Source: an uncultured Clostridia bacterium | Lineage (GTDB): Bacteria; Bacillota; Clostridia; TANB77; CAG-508 | Length of the DNA: 12,087 bases | Assembly: GCA_947595555.1 (NCBI GenBank) | Contig: CANQES010000043.1 | Span: 1 to 12,087 of the forward strand | Direction: 5' to 3' | Part shown: in pieces, positions 1 through 7,103 of the stretch | Layout of the letters: the number at the start of each line of letters is the position of its first letter | How positions within the stretch are numbered: position 1 is the first letter of the stretch | Notes under the pieces: model-generated | What the model was told of the DNA's origin: nothing | The model's database searches: none | The model's input: the letters and a program-made list of their open reading frames with translations, nothing else | Program-made: the position numbers and the translations under genes

Positions 1-1487
1 ACAGTCAAAGACAAGCAACAAAAGATGCTGGTAAAATAGCAGGACTTGAAGTATTAAGAATTATTAATGAACCAACTGCAGCTTCTCTTGCTTATGGAAT
101 GGACAAAGAGCAAGATCAGAAAATCATGATTTATGACTTAGGTGGAGGAACATTTGATGTATCTATATTAGATATTGGAGATGGAGTATTTGAAGTATTA
201 GCAACTAATGGTAATACTCATCTAGGTGGTGATGATTTCGATCAAGCAATCATAGACTATTTAGTAAGTGAATTCAAAAAATCAAATGGAATTGATTTAA
301 AAACTGATAAAATGGCAATGCAACGTTTAAAAGAAGCAGCAGAAAAAGCTAAAATTGAATTATCAGGTGTTCAACAAACACAAATTAACTTACCATTTAT
401 AACAGCTGATGCAACAGGACCAAAACATTTAGATGTTAATTTAACAAGGGCTAAATTTGAAGAATTAATTCATGATTTAGTAGAAGCAACAGCAGGACCT
501 GTTAACCAAGCTCTAAAAGATGCAGGATTAACACCAAATGATATTCATAAAGTATTATTAGTAGGTGGTTCAACAAGAGTTCCAGCTGTACAAGAAGCAG
601 TAAAAAGAATAACAGGAAAAGATGCAGACAAAGGTATAAATCCAGATGAATGTGTTGCTATTGGTGCAGCTATTCAAGGTGGTGTATTATCAGGAGATGT
701 TAAAGATTTAGTATTATTAGATGTAACACCATTATCATTAGGAATCGAAACATATGGTGGAGTATTTACTAAATTAATTGAAAGAAATACAACGATACCA
801 ACTAAAAAATCACAAATCTTCTCAACAGCAGCAGATGGTCAAACATCAGTTGAAGTTCATGTATTACAAGGAGAAAGAGAAATGGCTGCATATAACAAGA
901 CATTAGGAAGATTTCAATTAACAGGAATTCCAGCAGCACCAAGAGGAGTACCACAAATTGAAGTAACATTTGATATTGATGCAAATGGTATTGTTCATGT
1001 ATCTGCTAAAGATATGGCAACAGGAAATAGTCAAAATGTATCAATTACAGCATCTACAAACCTTACAGATGAAGATATTGACAGAGCTGTAAAAGATGCA
1101 GAAGCACATGCTGAAGAAGATAAAAAGAAGAAAGAAGAAATTGAAGTTAGAAACAATGCAGAAAGCTTAGTATATAATAGTGAAAAAACATTAACAGATT
1201 TAGGAGACAAAATTAGCGGTGAAGAAAAGGCAAAAGTAGAAACAGAAATTGAAAATACTAAAAAGGCTTTAGAGACAAACGAAACAGAAAAAATAAAAGA
1301 AGCAACAGAGAAATTAACAAAAGTGTTCTATGACATGTCTGAAAAATTATACAAACAAGCAAATCCAAATGGAGCAGCTGGAGCGCAAGGTGCAGATGCA
1401 AGTCAATCAGCAGAAGGTACCCAAGCTGAAAATAATGGAAATGTGTATGATGCAGACTACAAAGTAGAAGATGATGATAATAAATAA
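1..1487 (+). CDS. dnaK: Molecular chaperone DnaK (Hsp70), 5' end missing
   Basis: ATP-dependent cytosolic Hsp70 that binds unfolded polypeptides, working with DnaJ and GrpE. The reading frame is open from base 3, giving about 494 residues. The first visible residues (SQRQATKDAG) match the family around residue 120, so roughly 120 N-terminal residues lie outside the window. Seen in order: INEPTAASLAYG, the phosphate-binding DLGGGTFDVS, the LVGGSTRVPAVQ motif, the linker DVTPLSLGIET, the substrate-binding domain (LQGEREMA, LTGIPAAPRGVPQIEV), the helical lid, and a Gly/Ala/Gln-rich tail ending in acidic EDDDNK, as expected of bacterial DnaK. It ends 28 nt before dnaJ, the usual order in Bacillota. 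Its promoter and any CIRCE element are upstream and not visible. No lesion is seen in this gene. Identity is certain. Confidence 0.98.
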   Translation, partial: SQRQATKDAGKIAGLEVLRIINEPTAASLAYGMDKEQDQKIMIYDLGGGTFDVSILDIGDGVFEVLATNGNTHLGGDDFDQAIIDYLVSEFKKSNGIDLKTDKMAMQRLKEAAEKAKIELSGVQQTQINLPFITADATGPKHLDVNLTRAKFEELIHDLVEATAGPVNQALKDAGLTPNDIHKVLLVGGSTRVPAVQEAVKRITGKDADKGINPDECVAIGAAIQGGVLSGDVKDLVLLDVTPLSLGIETYGGVFTKLIERNTTIPTKKSQIFSTAADGQTSVEVHVLQGEREMAAYNKTLGRFQLTGIPAAPRGVPQIEVTFDIDANGIVHVSAKDMATGNSQNVSITASTNLTDEDIDRAVKDAEAHAEEDKKKKEEIEVRNNAESLVYNSEKTLTDLGDKISGEEKAKVETEIENTKKALETNETEKIKEATEKLTKVFYDMSEKLYKQANPNGAAGAQGADASQSAEGTQAENNGNVYDADYKVEDDDNK

Positions 1488-1515
1488 ATTTCTCTAATCC
1501 TTTAAGGAGGAAATA

Positions 1516-2685
1516 ATGGCAGGTAAAAGAGATTATTATGAAGTATTGGGAGTTAATAAAAATGCAACAGATGATGAACTAAAAAAGGCTTATCGAAAAT
1601 TAGCTAAAAAATATCATCCAGATGCTAATCCAAATAACAAAGCAGAAGCGGAAGCAAAATTTAAAGAAGTCAACGAAGCATATGAAAATTTATCAGATCC
1701 ACAAAAAAGAAGGATGTATGACCAATTTGGAACCACCGACCCACAAGGGTTTGGTGGTGCAGGTGGACCTTTTGGAGGTCAGGGAGGATATTAATCTTAT
1801 TCAAGTTCTGGATTTGATGGATTTGGAGACTTTGGAGATTTAGGAGATATCTTTTCTTCATTCTTTGGAGGAGGCTTTGGAGGTAGAAGTTCATCTAGTA
1901 GAAGACAGACTGGACCAAGAAAAGGTGCTGATTTAAATTTAGGTATTGACATTACATTTGAGCAAGCTTTTTTGGGTGTGGAAAAAGAGATTAATATAAC
2001 AAGGGATGAAACTTGCGATACTTGCCATGGAACAGGAGCTAAACCAGGAACTTCTGTTACAAAATGTAGTGTATGTAATGGTACAGGTCAAGTTACTCAA
2101 GTGCAAAATACTATTTTAGGTCAAATGCAAACAAGAAGAACATGTAGTGCATGTCATGGAACAGGTGAAGTTATTAAAGAGCCATGTGAAACATGCCATG
2201 GAAGAGGAACAGTAAGAAAACAACCTAAAATAAAAGTAAAAATACCAGCTGGAATTGACGATAATCAAACTGTTGTATTAAGAGGAGAAGGAGAACAGGG
2301 AGAAAAAGGCGGTCCTAGAGGAGACTTATATATTACGGTTAGAATTAAAAAACATAGTATTTTTACAAGAAAAGGAAATCAAGTTTTATGCGATATACCA
2401 ATTACTATTACACAAGCTACATTAGGAGCTGAATTAGACATACCAATGGTTGATGGTACAAAAGCAACTTATAAAATTCCAGAAGCAACTCAAACAGGGA
2501 CAAAATTTACAATTAGAAATAAAGGATTTAAATCAATAAATTCAAGTAGTGTAGGAGATTTTGTATTTACAGTAATTGTACAAACTCCAAAAAAACTTAG
2601 TAAAGAACAAAGAGATTTGTTAACTCAATTAGCAAAAACAATGAACGAACAACCACCAGTCAAAAAACGTGGATTTTTCGGGTAA
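1516..2685 (+). pseudogene. dnaJ: DnaJ (Hsp40) co-chaperone, interrupted by an in-frame TAA at codon 93
   Basis: DnaJ stimulates DnaK ATP hydrolysis and delivers clients. It has a strong RBS (AAGGAGG at 1504-1510) and a clear ATG. Residues 1-70 form the J domain with the catalytic HPD (KKYHPDANP), followed by a Gly/Phe-rich linker. Codon 93 (1792-1794) is TAA. The same frame continues without another stop to 2685, carrying the rest of the G/F region (SSGFDGFGDFGDLGDIF), four zinc-binding CxxCxGxG repeats (CDTCHGTG, CSVCNGTG, CSACHGTG, CETCHGRG) and both C-terminal beta domains. Without the stop the protein would be 389 residues, normal for the family. As written, only a 92-residue J-domain fragment (1516-1794) is made. 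The 3' part could start only at TTG 1972 or GTG 1978, neither with a convincing RBS. A CAA (Gln) to TAA change is the simplest origin. The rest shows no decay, so a recent mutation or a sequence error is likely. Identity is certain; functional status is unknown. Confidence 0.93.
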
Positions 2686-2691
2686 TATTAT

Positions 2692-2723
2692 CAAAAGGTT
2701 TATTTTTTCAAATAAACCTTTTG
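2692..2723. terminator. Stem-loop between convergent dnaJ and DUF1836 genes
   Basis: A perfect 14-bp inverted repeat, CAAAAGGTTTATTT (2692-2705) with AAATAAACCTTTTG (2710-2723), encloses a 4-nt loop just after the dnaJ stop, and the stop codon of the minus-strand gene lies inside it. It fits a bidirectional terminator for convergent genes. The stem is AT-rich and the U-run is only four bases on each strand, inside the stem, so termination strength is uncertain. Confidence 0.6.
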
Positions 2724-3194
2724 TACATATAATTTATTAGCAAATGACTGAACAACATTTCTTAAAATATATTGTTCTTGTGTCAATTTGTTACTTTTTA
2801 TATAATGTTTTTCAGCAAAAACAATTCGAATTGCTTTTTCTACTTCTGAACAAAAACGATCATATGCTTGTTCAATTGTAGAAGTTTCTAGAGCTAAATG
2901 AATTAATTTTTTAATATCATTTATACTATAAACTTGTTTTAATATAAAAACCACAAATAAAGTTGACATATGCTCTCTATTATATTTTTTATTAATAGGA
3001 GCTTTTATAACATTGTGCTTTACATAGTTATTAATCATAGTTTTAGTAATAATTTTATCATCTTTTTCACTATCATCTTTAATATAACCATTTAAATACT
3101 GTTCTAATAAAGTAACTAATTGGTCAATGTATAAATCAATATTAGGTAGTTCTTTCCAACGTGGTAAGTGAAAAAATTCAATTTCTTTATCCAA
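2700..3194 (-). CDS. DUF1836 domain-containing protein, putative MerR-like regulator
   Basis: A cytosolic protein of about 164 residues, full length for the Firmicutes DUF1836 family. Family landmarks are LPRWKELPNIDLYIDQLVTLL near the N-terminus, the block IITKTMINNYVKHNVIKAP, and REHMSTLFVVFILKQVYSINDIKKLI. The TMINNYVK...REH arrangement resembles a MerR-type winged-helix DNA-binding region, so a regulatory role is likely, but targets are unknown. The longest frame starts at GTG 3203, but that codon lies inside the RBS (GAGGTG, 3201-3206). TTG at 3194-3192, six bases downstream of the RBS, is the better start. It is divergent from the acyl-CoA synthetase gene across 117 nt with back-to-back promoters, so it may regulate that gene or itself (inference). 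No membrane segment is seen. Confidence 0.85.
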   Translation of the reverse strand: MDKEIEFFHLPRWKELPNIDLYIDQLVTLLEQYLNGYIKDDSEKDDKIITKTMINNYVKHNVIKAPINKKYNREHMSTLFVVFILKQVYSINDIKKLIHLALETSTIEQAYDRFCSEVEKAIRIVFAEKHYIKSNKLTQEQYILRNVVQSFANKLYVQKVYLKK

Positions 3195-3218
3195 AGCAAT
3201 CACCTCATAACTGATAAT

Positions 3219-3247
3219 AGAATAACATTTTTAGAAAGGTTAGTCAA
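3219..3247 (-). promoter_or_regulatory. Promoter of the DUF1836 gene
   Basis: On the minus strand TTGACT (3247-3242) is followed by a 17-nt spacer and TATTCT (3224-3219), with a TGn extended -10. This is a good sigma-A match about 25 nt upstream of the start codon. It is arranged back to back with the plus-strand promoter at 3252. Confidence 0.7.
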
Positions 3248-3251
3248 CTAC

Positions 3252-3280
3252 TTGACAAGATATTTTATATGTGGTAATCT
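3252..3280 (+). promoter_or_regulatory. Promoter of the acyl-CoA synthetase gene
   Basis: TTGACA (3252-3257), a 17-nt spacer and TAATCT (3275-3280), preceded by TGn (extended -10). The -35 is consensus and the -10 is weak. The expected start site near 3287 leaves a leader of about 25 nt with the RBS AAAGGAG. Confidence 0.65.
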
Positions 3281-3311
3281 AGTAATCGATACTAAATAAA
3301 GGAGAAAATCT

Positions 3312-5033
3312 ATGGAGAGAGAAAAATATTTAGAAGCTACTGAGTATGAAAATATTAAGGAGCTAATCTATGGTTCTGTTGAAAAATATGGAGAAAAAGA
3401 TGCCTTTATTATCAAACACAAAAGTGAAAAAGAAGTAACATATGAAAACATCAGTTATAAAAAATTATTAGAAGACATAAATCAGTTAGGAACCAAATTT
3501 TATGAATTGGGATATCAAAATAAAAGAGTAGCAATAGTAGGAAGAAACTGCTATGAATGGTCATTAACTCATTTGGTAAACTTACTTGGAGGAATTGTAA
3601 GTATTCCTTTAGACAAAGAGCTACAAATTGTAGAATTAGAAAATTGTTTAATAAGAAGTAAAGCAGATGTATTGGTTTTTGATGAAAAATACATTGAAAA
3701 TATAGAAAACATAAAAAAAAGAGGACATACAAAAATTGCAAATTATATTTGCATGAGCAAAAAAGATAATTATTTATCAATACCAGAATTGAAACAGCAA
3801 GGAAAAGAATTATTAGAATCAGGACATAAAGAATATATAGAAGCTGACATAGATAAAAATAAAATGAATATATTATTATTTACTTCAGGAACCACATCAA
3901 TGTCAAAAGCAGTAATGCTTTCTCAAAAGAATATAGCCTCTAATGTATATGGCATGCAATTAGTAGAAGATATTAGAAAAGAAGATGTAAACATTGCATT
4001 TTTACCTTTTCATCATGTTTTCGGTTCTACATGTATGATTGTTATGCTAGCATATGGTGTAACTACTGTATTTCCAGATGGGCTTCGTTATATTGCACAA
4101 AATCTAAAAGAATATAAAGTTTCTGTATTTGTTGGCGTTCCATTACTAGTGGAAGCGATTTATAAAAGAATTGAACAAGGAATTGAAAAAAAAGGAAAAA
4201 CAAAAACAGTAGACATGGCAAAAAAGATAAGCAATATTTTATTAAAATTGCATATTGATATTAGAAAGACTTTGTTTAAAGACATTATAAATGAATTAGG
4301 AGGAAAACTTAGATTTGTCATTTCTGGAGGAGCTCCTTTAGATAAAAAAGTAGCACAAGGATTTAATGAACTAGGAATTAATGTTGTTCAAGGATATGGT
4401 TTAACAGAAACATCTCCAGTTATAGCTGCAGAAAACTGTAAAAAAGTAAAATATGGTTCAATTGGATTTCCAATGGAAAATGTGGAATTAGAATTAGTAA
4501 ATCAAGATGAGCAAGGTGTAGGGGAAATACGCATAAAAGGACCTAATATTATGCTAGGATATTACGAAAATGAAGAAGCAACTAAAGAAGTTATACGAGA
4601 TGGATGGTTTTATACAGGTGACTTGGGATATTTTGATAAAGAAGGATATTTATTCTTGACTGGAAGAAAAAAAGATATGATTGTCTTAAAAAATGGAAAA
4701 AAGGTATTCCCAGATGAAGTAGAAATGTTAATTAATCGATTAGATGAAGTCAAGGAATGTATAGTGTATGGTATTCCAGATAAAAATGACAAAAATGATT
4801 TAAAGCTTTCAGTTAAAGTTGTATATGATAAGGAAGTTGTTGATGAAAAATATCCTAATATTACACGTGAAGAACTAGAAAATATAATTTGGCAAAAAAT
4901 AAAAGACATAAATAAAACATTTCCACCTTATAAATACATAAAAAATATGATATTAACAGATATAGAGCTAATTAAAACAACTACAAAAAAAGTAAAAAGA
5001 AATGAAGAGTTGAAATTACTTTTAAAAGAATAA
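3312..5033 (+). CDS. AMP-binding long-chain acyl-CoA synthetase (ANL family)
   Basis: Likely activates a fatty acid to acyl-AMP and then acyl-CoA for lipid metabolism, in the cytosol or at the inner membrane face. Its 573 residues suit a bacterial FadD/FAA1-type enzyme. Visible motifs: the ATP P-loop TSGTTSMSKAV (from T191; the usual Gly after TSGTT is Ser, with Ala for Gly after the Lys), the adenine-binding GYGLTE (361-366), the hinge/ribose region YTGDLG (434-439) with GRKKD (451-455), and a C-terminal TTTKKVKR in which K560 probably is the adenylation lysine. There are no membrane spans. ATG is well supported by AAAGGAG a few bases upstream. It is monocistronic, with its own promoter and a strong terminator. 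Substrate chain length cannot be read from sequence; a related carboxylate-CoA ligase is the main alternative. Confidence 0.92.
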   Translation: MEREKYLEATEYENIKELIYGSVEKYGEKDAFIIKHKSEKEVTYENISYKKLLEDINQLGTKFYELGYQNKRVAIVGRNCYEWSLTHLVNLLGGIVSIPLDKELQIVELENCLIRSKADVLVFDEKYIENIENIKKRGHTKIANYICMSKKDNYLSIPELKQQGKELLESGHKEYIEADIDKNKMNILLFTSGTTSMSKAVMLSQKNIASNVYGMQLVEDIRKEDVNIAFLPFHHVFGSTCMIVMLAYGVTTVFPDGLRYIAQNLKEYKVSVFVGVPLLVEAIYKRIEQGIEKKGKTKTVDMAKKISNILLKLHIDIRKTLFKDIINELGGKLRFVISGGAPLDKKVAQGFNELGINVVQGYGLTETSPVIAAENCKKVKYGSIGFPMENVELELVNQDEQGVGEIRIKGPNIMLGYYENEEATKEVIRDGWFYTGDLGYFDKEGYLFLTGRKKDMIVLKNGKKVFPDEVEMLINRLDEVKECIVYGIPDKNDKNDLKLSVKVVYDKEVVDEKYPNITREELENIIWQKIKDINKTFPPYKYIKNMILTDIELIKTTTKKVKRNEELKLLLKE

Positions 5034-5037
5034 ATTG

Positions 5038-5069
5038 AAAAATCCAACTTTAATGGTTGGATTTTTATT
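5038..5069. terminator. Rho-independent terminator, probably bidirectional
   Basis: An 11-bp perfect stem, AAAAATCCAAC (5038-5048) and GTTGGATTTTT (5056-5066), with a 7-nt loop. The A-run on one side and T-run on the other let it work for the acyl-CoA synthetase (plus) and for the convergent DUF1064 gene (minus), whose stop codon (5067-5065) lies at its edge. Confidence 0.88.
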
Positions 5070-5418
5070 CAATTTCAGTTATTTTTAAATTAAACTTATC
5101 TTCAAAAACCTTTTTTTTAGCAATATATTCTTTAGTTTTAAAACCTTTTACATCAATAACTTCTGTTGAATTGTCTTTATGGAATACAATGAAATCTGCC
5201 TTGTATTTTAAACCAGGTGCTAGAATAAATATGGGTTGTAAACAAAATCCATTAATTTCTTTTCCTTGTAATCTCAATTTTAATTCACAATAGTAATCCG
5301 CTTCTTTTTGACTATCGAAGGTATGACCATCTATTGAAACTTTATTTGCCTTGTATTTACTTTTTCTTTTATTATTATTTGTAAAATCCTTATAATCATC
5401 TACTGTCCAATGTTCCAT
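5065..5418 (-). CDS. DUF1064 phage-type protein, putative PD-(D/E)XK nuclease
   Basis: A 117-residue protein of the DUF1064 family, usually found in phages and prophages of Gram-positive bacteria. Family landmarks are a basic N-terminus (NNNKRKSKYKANKVSIDG), FDSQKEADYYCELK, LQPIFIL, KYKADFIVF and the end block EVIDVKGFKTKEYIAKKKVF. The pattern E...D(F)...E-x-x-D-V-K resembles a PD-(D/E)XK endonuclease core, so nuclease activity is possible but not proven. The longest frame begins at GTG 5427, inside the RBS. ATG at 5418-5416, eight bases after AAGGGG, is the likely start. It stands alone with its own promoter and terminator and no other phage gene nearby, suggesting a domesticated or stranded phage gene beside a MITE-like element. 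Confidence 0.85.
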   Translation of the reverse strand: MEHWTVDDYKDFTNNNKRKSKYKANKVSIDGHTFDSQKEADYYCELKLRLQGKEINGFCLQPIFILAPGLKYKADFIVFHKDNSTEVIDVKGFKTKEYIAKKKVFEDKFNLKITEIE

Positions 5419-5449
5419 CAAATGCACCCCTTAATTTTTATATATTGCT

Positions 5450-5478
5450 ATTATAACGAAAAAACAATAAAAGTGCAA
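5450..5478 (-). promoter_or_regulatory. Promoter of the DUF1064 gene
   Basis: On the minus strand TTGCAC (5478-5473), a 17-nt spacer and a consensus TATAAT (5455-5450), ending about 31 nt upstream of the preferred ATG. The -35 overlaps a TGCAA/TTGCA inverted repeat that may be an operator. Confidence 0.75.
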
Positions 5479-5494
5479 GTAATTGCATTTGCAA
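5474..5494. promoter_or_regulatory. Possible operator: alternating TGCAA/TTGCA half-sites
   Basis: Three 5-nt half-sites alternate: TGCAA (5474-5478), TTGCA (5483-5487) and TGCAA (5490-5494), forming two overlapping palindromes with 4-nt and 2-nt gaps. They lie between and overlap the -35 boxes of two divergent promoters. The arrangement suggests a shared operator, but no regulator is identified and the region is AT-rich, so chance is possible. Confidence 0.35.
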
Positions 5495-5517
5495 AAAATA
5501 AAATTATATGATACGAT
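5489..5517 (+). promoter_or_regulatory. Probable promoter of the methyltransferase/GIY-YIG unit
   Basis: TTGCAA (5489-5494), a 17-nt spacer and TACGAT (5512-5517), with TG at 5509-5510 giving an extended -10. It is the best plus-strand promoter seen upstream of 5873, but the palindromic element beginning at 5520 separates it from the gene. If used, transcription would start just inside the element's left repeat. Confidence 0.4.
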
Positions 5518-5519
5518 GA

Positions 5520-5851
5520 TACTGTTCAGTTGGTCAAGTATAACCATGAGCCAGATAATATATTATTTATGCAGTAACAATTCGTGGGGACCAACAAATT
5601 ATAGACTGTTAGCAAAAGGCTTTTAATAATGATATTTATTCATAACTTTGGTGTCGCAACTTCCATAATAAAAAGATTAATATGTCAGTTGCTCCAAATC
5701 GCACTCCACTTCGTTTCGCTTAATCGCTTACGCAGTTATTCAAAATATAATTATTAAAAGCCTTTTACATTACAGTCTGTTATGTAGTTGGGAGTTACAA
5801 ATAAATAATATATTATCTGGCTCATGGTTATACTTGACCAACTGAACTGTA
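5520..5851. mobile_element. MITE-like palindromic element, about 332 nt
   Basis: Left arm 5520-5570 and right arm 5801-5851 are 51-nt terminal inverted repeats with a single mismatch (5523 against 5848); 5524-5570 pairs perfectly with 5801-5847. A second perfect 17-nt inverted block (5614-5630 with 5750-5766, AAAAGGCTTTTAATAAT) lies inside, with looser pairing between. The outermost TA on each side could be a TA target duplication, as made by IS630/Tc1-mariner-type transposases (inference). There is no ORF of note, so it would be non-autonomous. The core (about 5655-5735) has repeated TCGCTTA/TTCG words and is less AT-rich than its flanks. A large structured RNA is the main alternative. It accounts for almost all of the gene-free stretch between 5428 and 5872. 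Confidence 0.7.
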
Positions 5852-5872
5852 AATAAATTATAGGAGAAAATA

Positions 5873-6775
5873 ATGAATTCAAATATACCAGAATTTTTAG
5901 AAGTAATGTTAGAAGAACAATATGGAAAAGAAATAACTAAAAAAATTATACAAGGTTATCAAAGTAGAAGATATACAACACTACGAGTTAACACATTAAA
6001 AACTACAATAGATGACGTAGAGAAAACATTACAGAAAGAAATAATTGATTATGAAAAAGTAAGTTGGAGTAATGAAGCATTCATTATAAAAAATGCTACC
6101 GAAAAAGAACTAAAAAAATTAGACATATATAATAATGGCGACATATATTTGCAAAGTTTATCATCTATGTTACCACCAATTATTTTACAACCAATGCCAA
6201 AATTAGACATTTTAGATATGTCAGCCGCTCCTGGGAGTAAAACTACACAGATTGCAGCAATTACACAGAACAAAGCAAATATTACAGCTTGTGAGATAAA
6301 TAAAATTCGTGCTGAACGATTAAAATATAATTTAGAAAAACAGGGAGCAAATGCATATGTTATGATACAGGATGCCACCAAAATAGATGATTTCTTTTCT
6401 TTTGATCAAATCTTATTAGATGCACCATGTAGTGGTAGTGGTACAATAAATTTGCAATTTAATAATAAAAAAGACTTATGCACTAAAAAATTAGTTGAAA
6501 ATTCAACAGTTTTACAAGCCAATTTGATAAAAAAAGCTATAAAGCTTTTGAAATCGGGGAAAGAAATGGTTTATTCTACTTGTTCTATATTATCTTGTGA
6601 GAATGAAGATATTATTAGTAATATATTAAAAGAAGGAAAAGCTGATATAGTACCTATCAAAATTAAAGGAATAGAACAAGTTCCGCTTCTTCCTTCGAAA
6701 ATAGAGGGAACGTTATGTGTTTGTCCTAATGAATATTATGAAGGATTTTTTGTTGCAAAAATAAGAAAGAGATAG
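5873..6775 (+). CDS. RsmB/NOP2-Sun family m5C RNA methyltransferase
   Basis: A SAM-dependent cytosine-C5 methyltransferase acting on RNA, most likely 16S rRNA (RsmF-like) or tRNA. The N-terminal part has the family segment YTTLRVNTLK (34-43). The Rossmann domain shows motif I LDMSAAPGSKT (114-124, SAM binding), acidic CEINKIRAERL (140-150), motif IV LLDAPCSGSG (181-190, C186 needed for product release) and motif VI YSTCS (C237, the catalytic nucleophile). Both cysteines are intact, so an active enzyme is expected. At 300 residues it is the short form, lacking the extra C-terminal domains of E. coli RsmF. ATG has an AGGAG RBS at 5862-5866. It is followed 10 nt later by the GIY-YIG gene, probably in one transcript. 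Exact RNA target is not determinable here. Confidence 0.92.
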   Translation: MNSNIPEFLEVMLEEQYGKEITKKIIQGYQSRRYTTLRVNTLKTTIDDVEKTLQKEIIDYEKVSWSNEAFIIKNATEKELKKLDIYNNGDIYLQSLSSMLPPIILQPMPKLDILDMSAAPGSKTTQIAAITQNKANITACEINKIRAERLKYNLEKQGANAYVMIQDATKIDDFFSFDQILLDAPCSGSGTINLQFNNKKDLCTKKLVENSTVLQANLIKKAIKLLKSGKEMVYSTCSILSCENEDIISNILKEGKADIVPIKIKGIEQVPLLPSKIEGTLCVCPNEYYEGFFVAKIRKR

Positions 6776-6785
6776 GGGAAAGTAA

Positions 6786-7085
6786 ATGTACTATGTTTAT
6801 ATGTTGAGATGTGAAGATAATTCTATTTATACTGGAATTACAACTAATGTAAAGCATCGCATGGAAGAACATTTTAGTAAGAAAAATTGTGCTAAATATA
6901 CTTATACTCATACGGCTAAAAAATTAGAATGTGTATGGCAAACTGAAAATAGAGTATTGGCGTCTAAGTTAGAATATCGAATAAAACAATTATCTAAGGC
7001 AAAAAAGGAAGAATTAATTTTAAAAAATAATTTAAATGAATTATTTCAAAATCAATTAGAAGTTTCAAAATATGAAAAGTATTAA
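6786..7085 (+). CDS. GIY-YIG domain protein (UPF0213/YhbQ-like)
   Basis: A single-domain GIY-YIG protein of 99 residues, normal length for UPF0213. The diagnostic pairs are YVY (residues 3-5) and YTG (15-17), followed by NVKHRMEEH with the conserved arginine (R25). The later block RVLASKLEYRIKQLSKAKKEELI holds the conserved glutamate region. GIY-YIG domains cut DNA or RNA; the role of this small family is poorly known, with DNA repair suggested. It lies 10 nt after the methyltransferase gene and has a weak RBS (GGGGAAAG), consistent with translation in a two-gene transcript. It ends before the separate SOS-type promoter of the next gene. Confidence 0.9.
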   Translation: MYYVYMLRCEDNSIYTGITTNVKHRMEEHFSKKNCAKYTYTHTAKKLECVWQTENRVLASKLEYRIKQLSKAKKEELILKNNLNELFQNQLEVSKYEKY

Positions 7086-7103
7086 AAAATATTAATTTTC
7101 TAC

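Noticed and set aside
1516..2685. The dnaJ stop as evidence for an alternative code or for programmed recoding
   Set aside because: TAA ends dnaK, dnaJ, the acyl-CoA synthetase and several other genes in this window, and no recoding structure is evident right after 1794. A point change or sequence error is simpler.
1972..2685. Downstream dnaJ part as an independent gene starting at TTG 1972
   Set aside because: There is no RBS at suitable spacing, and the frame is continuous with the upstream J domain; it is the 3' part of the same gene.
5057..5293. Plus-strand 78-codon frame opposite DUF1064
   Set aside because: It lies antisense to a recognisable protein family, begins inside a terminator and has no RBS; it is a shadow.
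5700..5735. Short repeated TCGCTTA/TTCG words as a CRISPR-like array
   Set aside because: The units are too short and irregular, with no spacers; they are part of the core of the palindromic element.
5834..5862. TTGACC in the right repeat with ATTATA 17 nt later as the methyltransferase promoter
   Set aside because: The -10 would overlap the RBS and transcription would start only a few bases before ATG, removing the RBS from the message.
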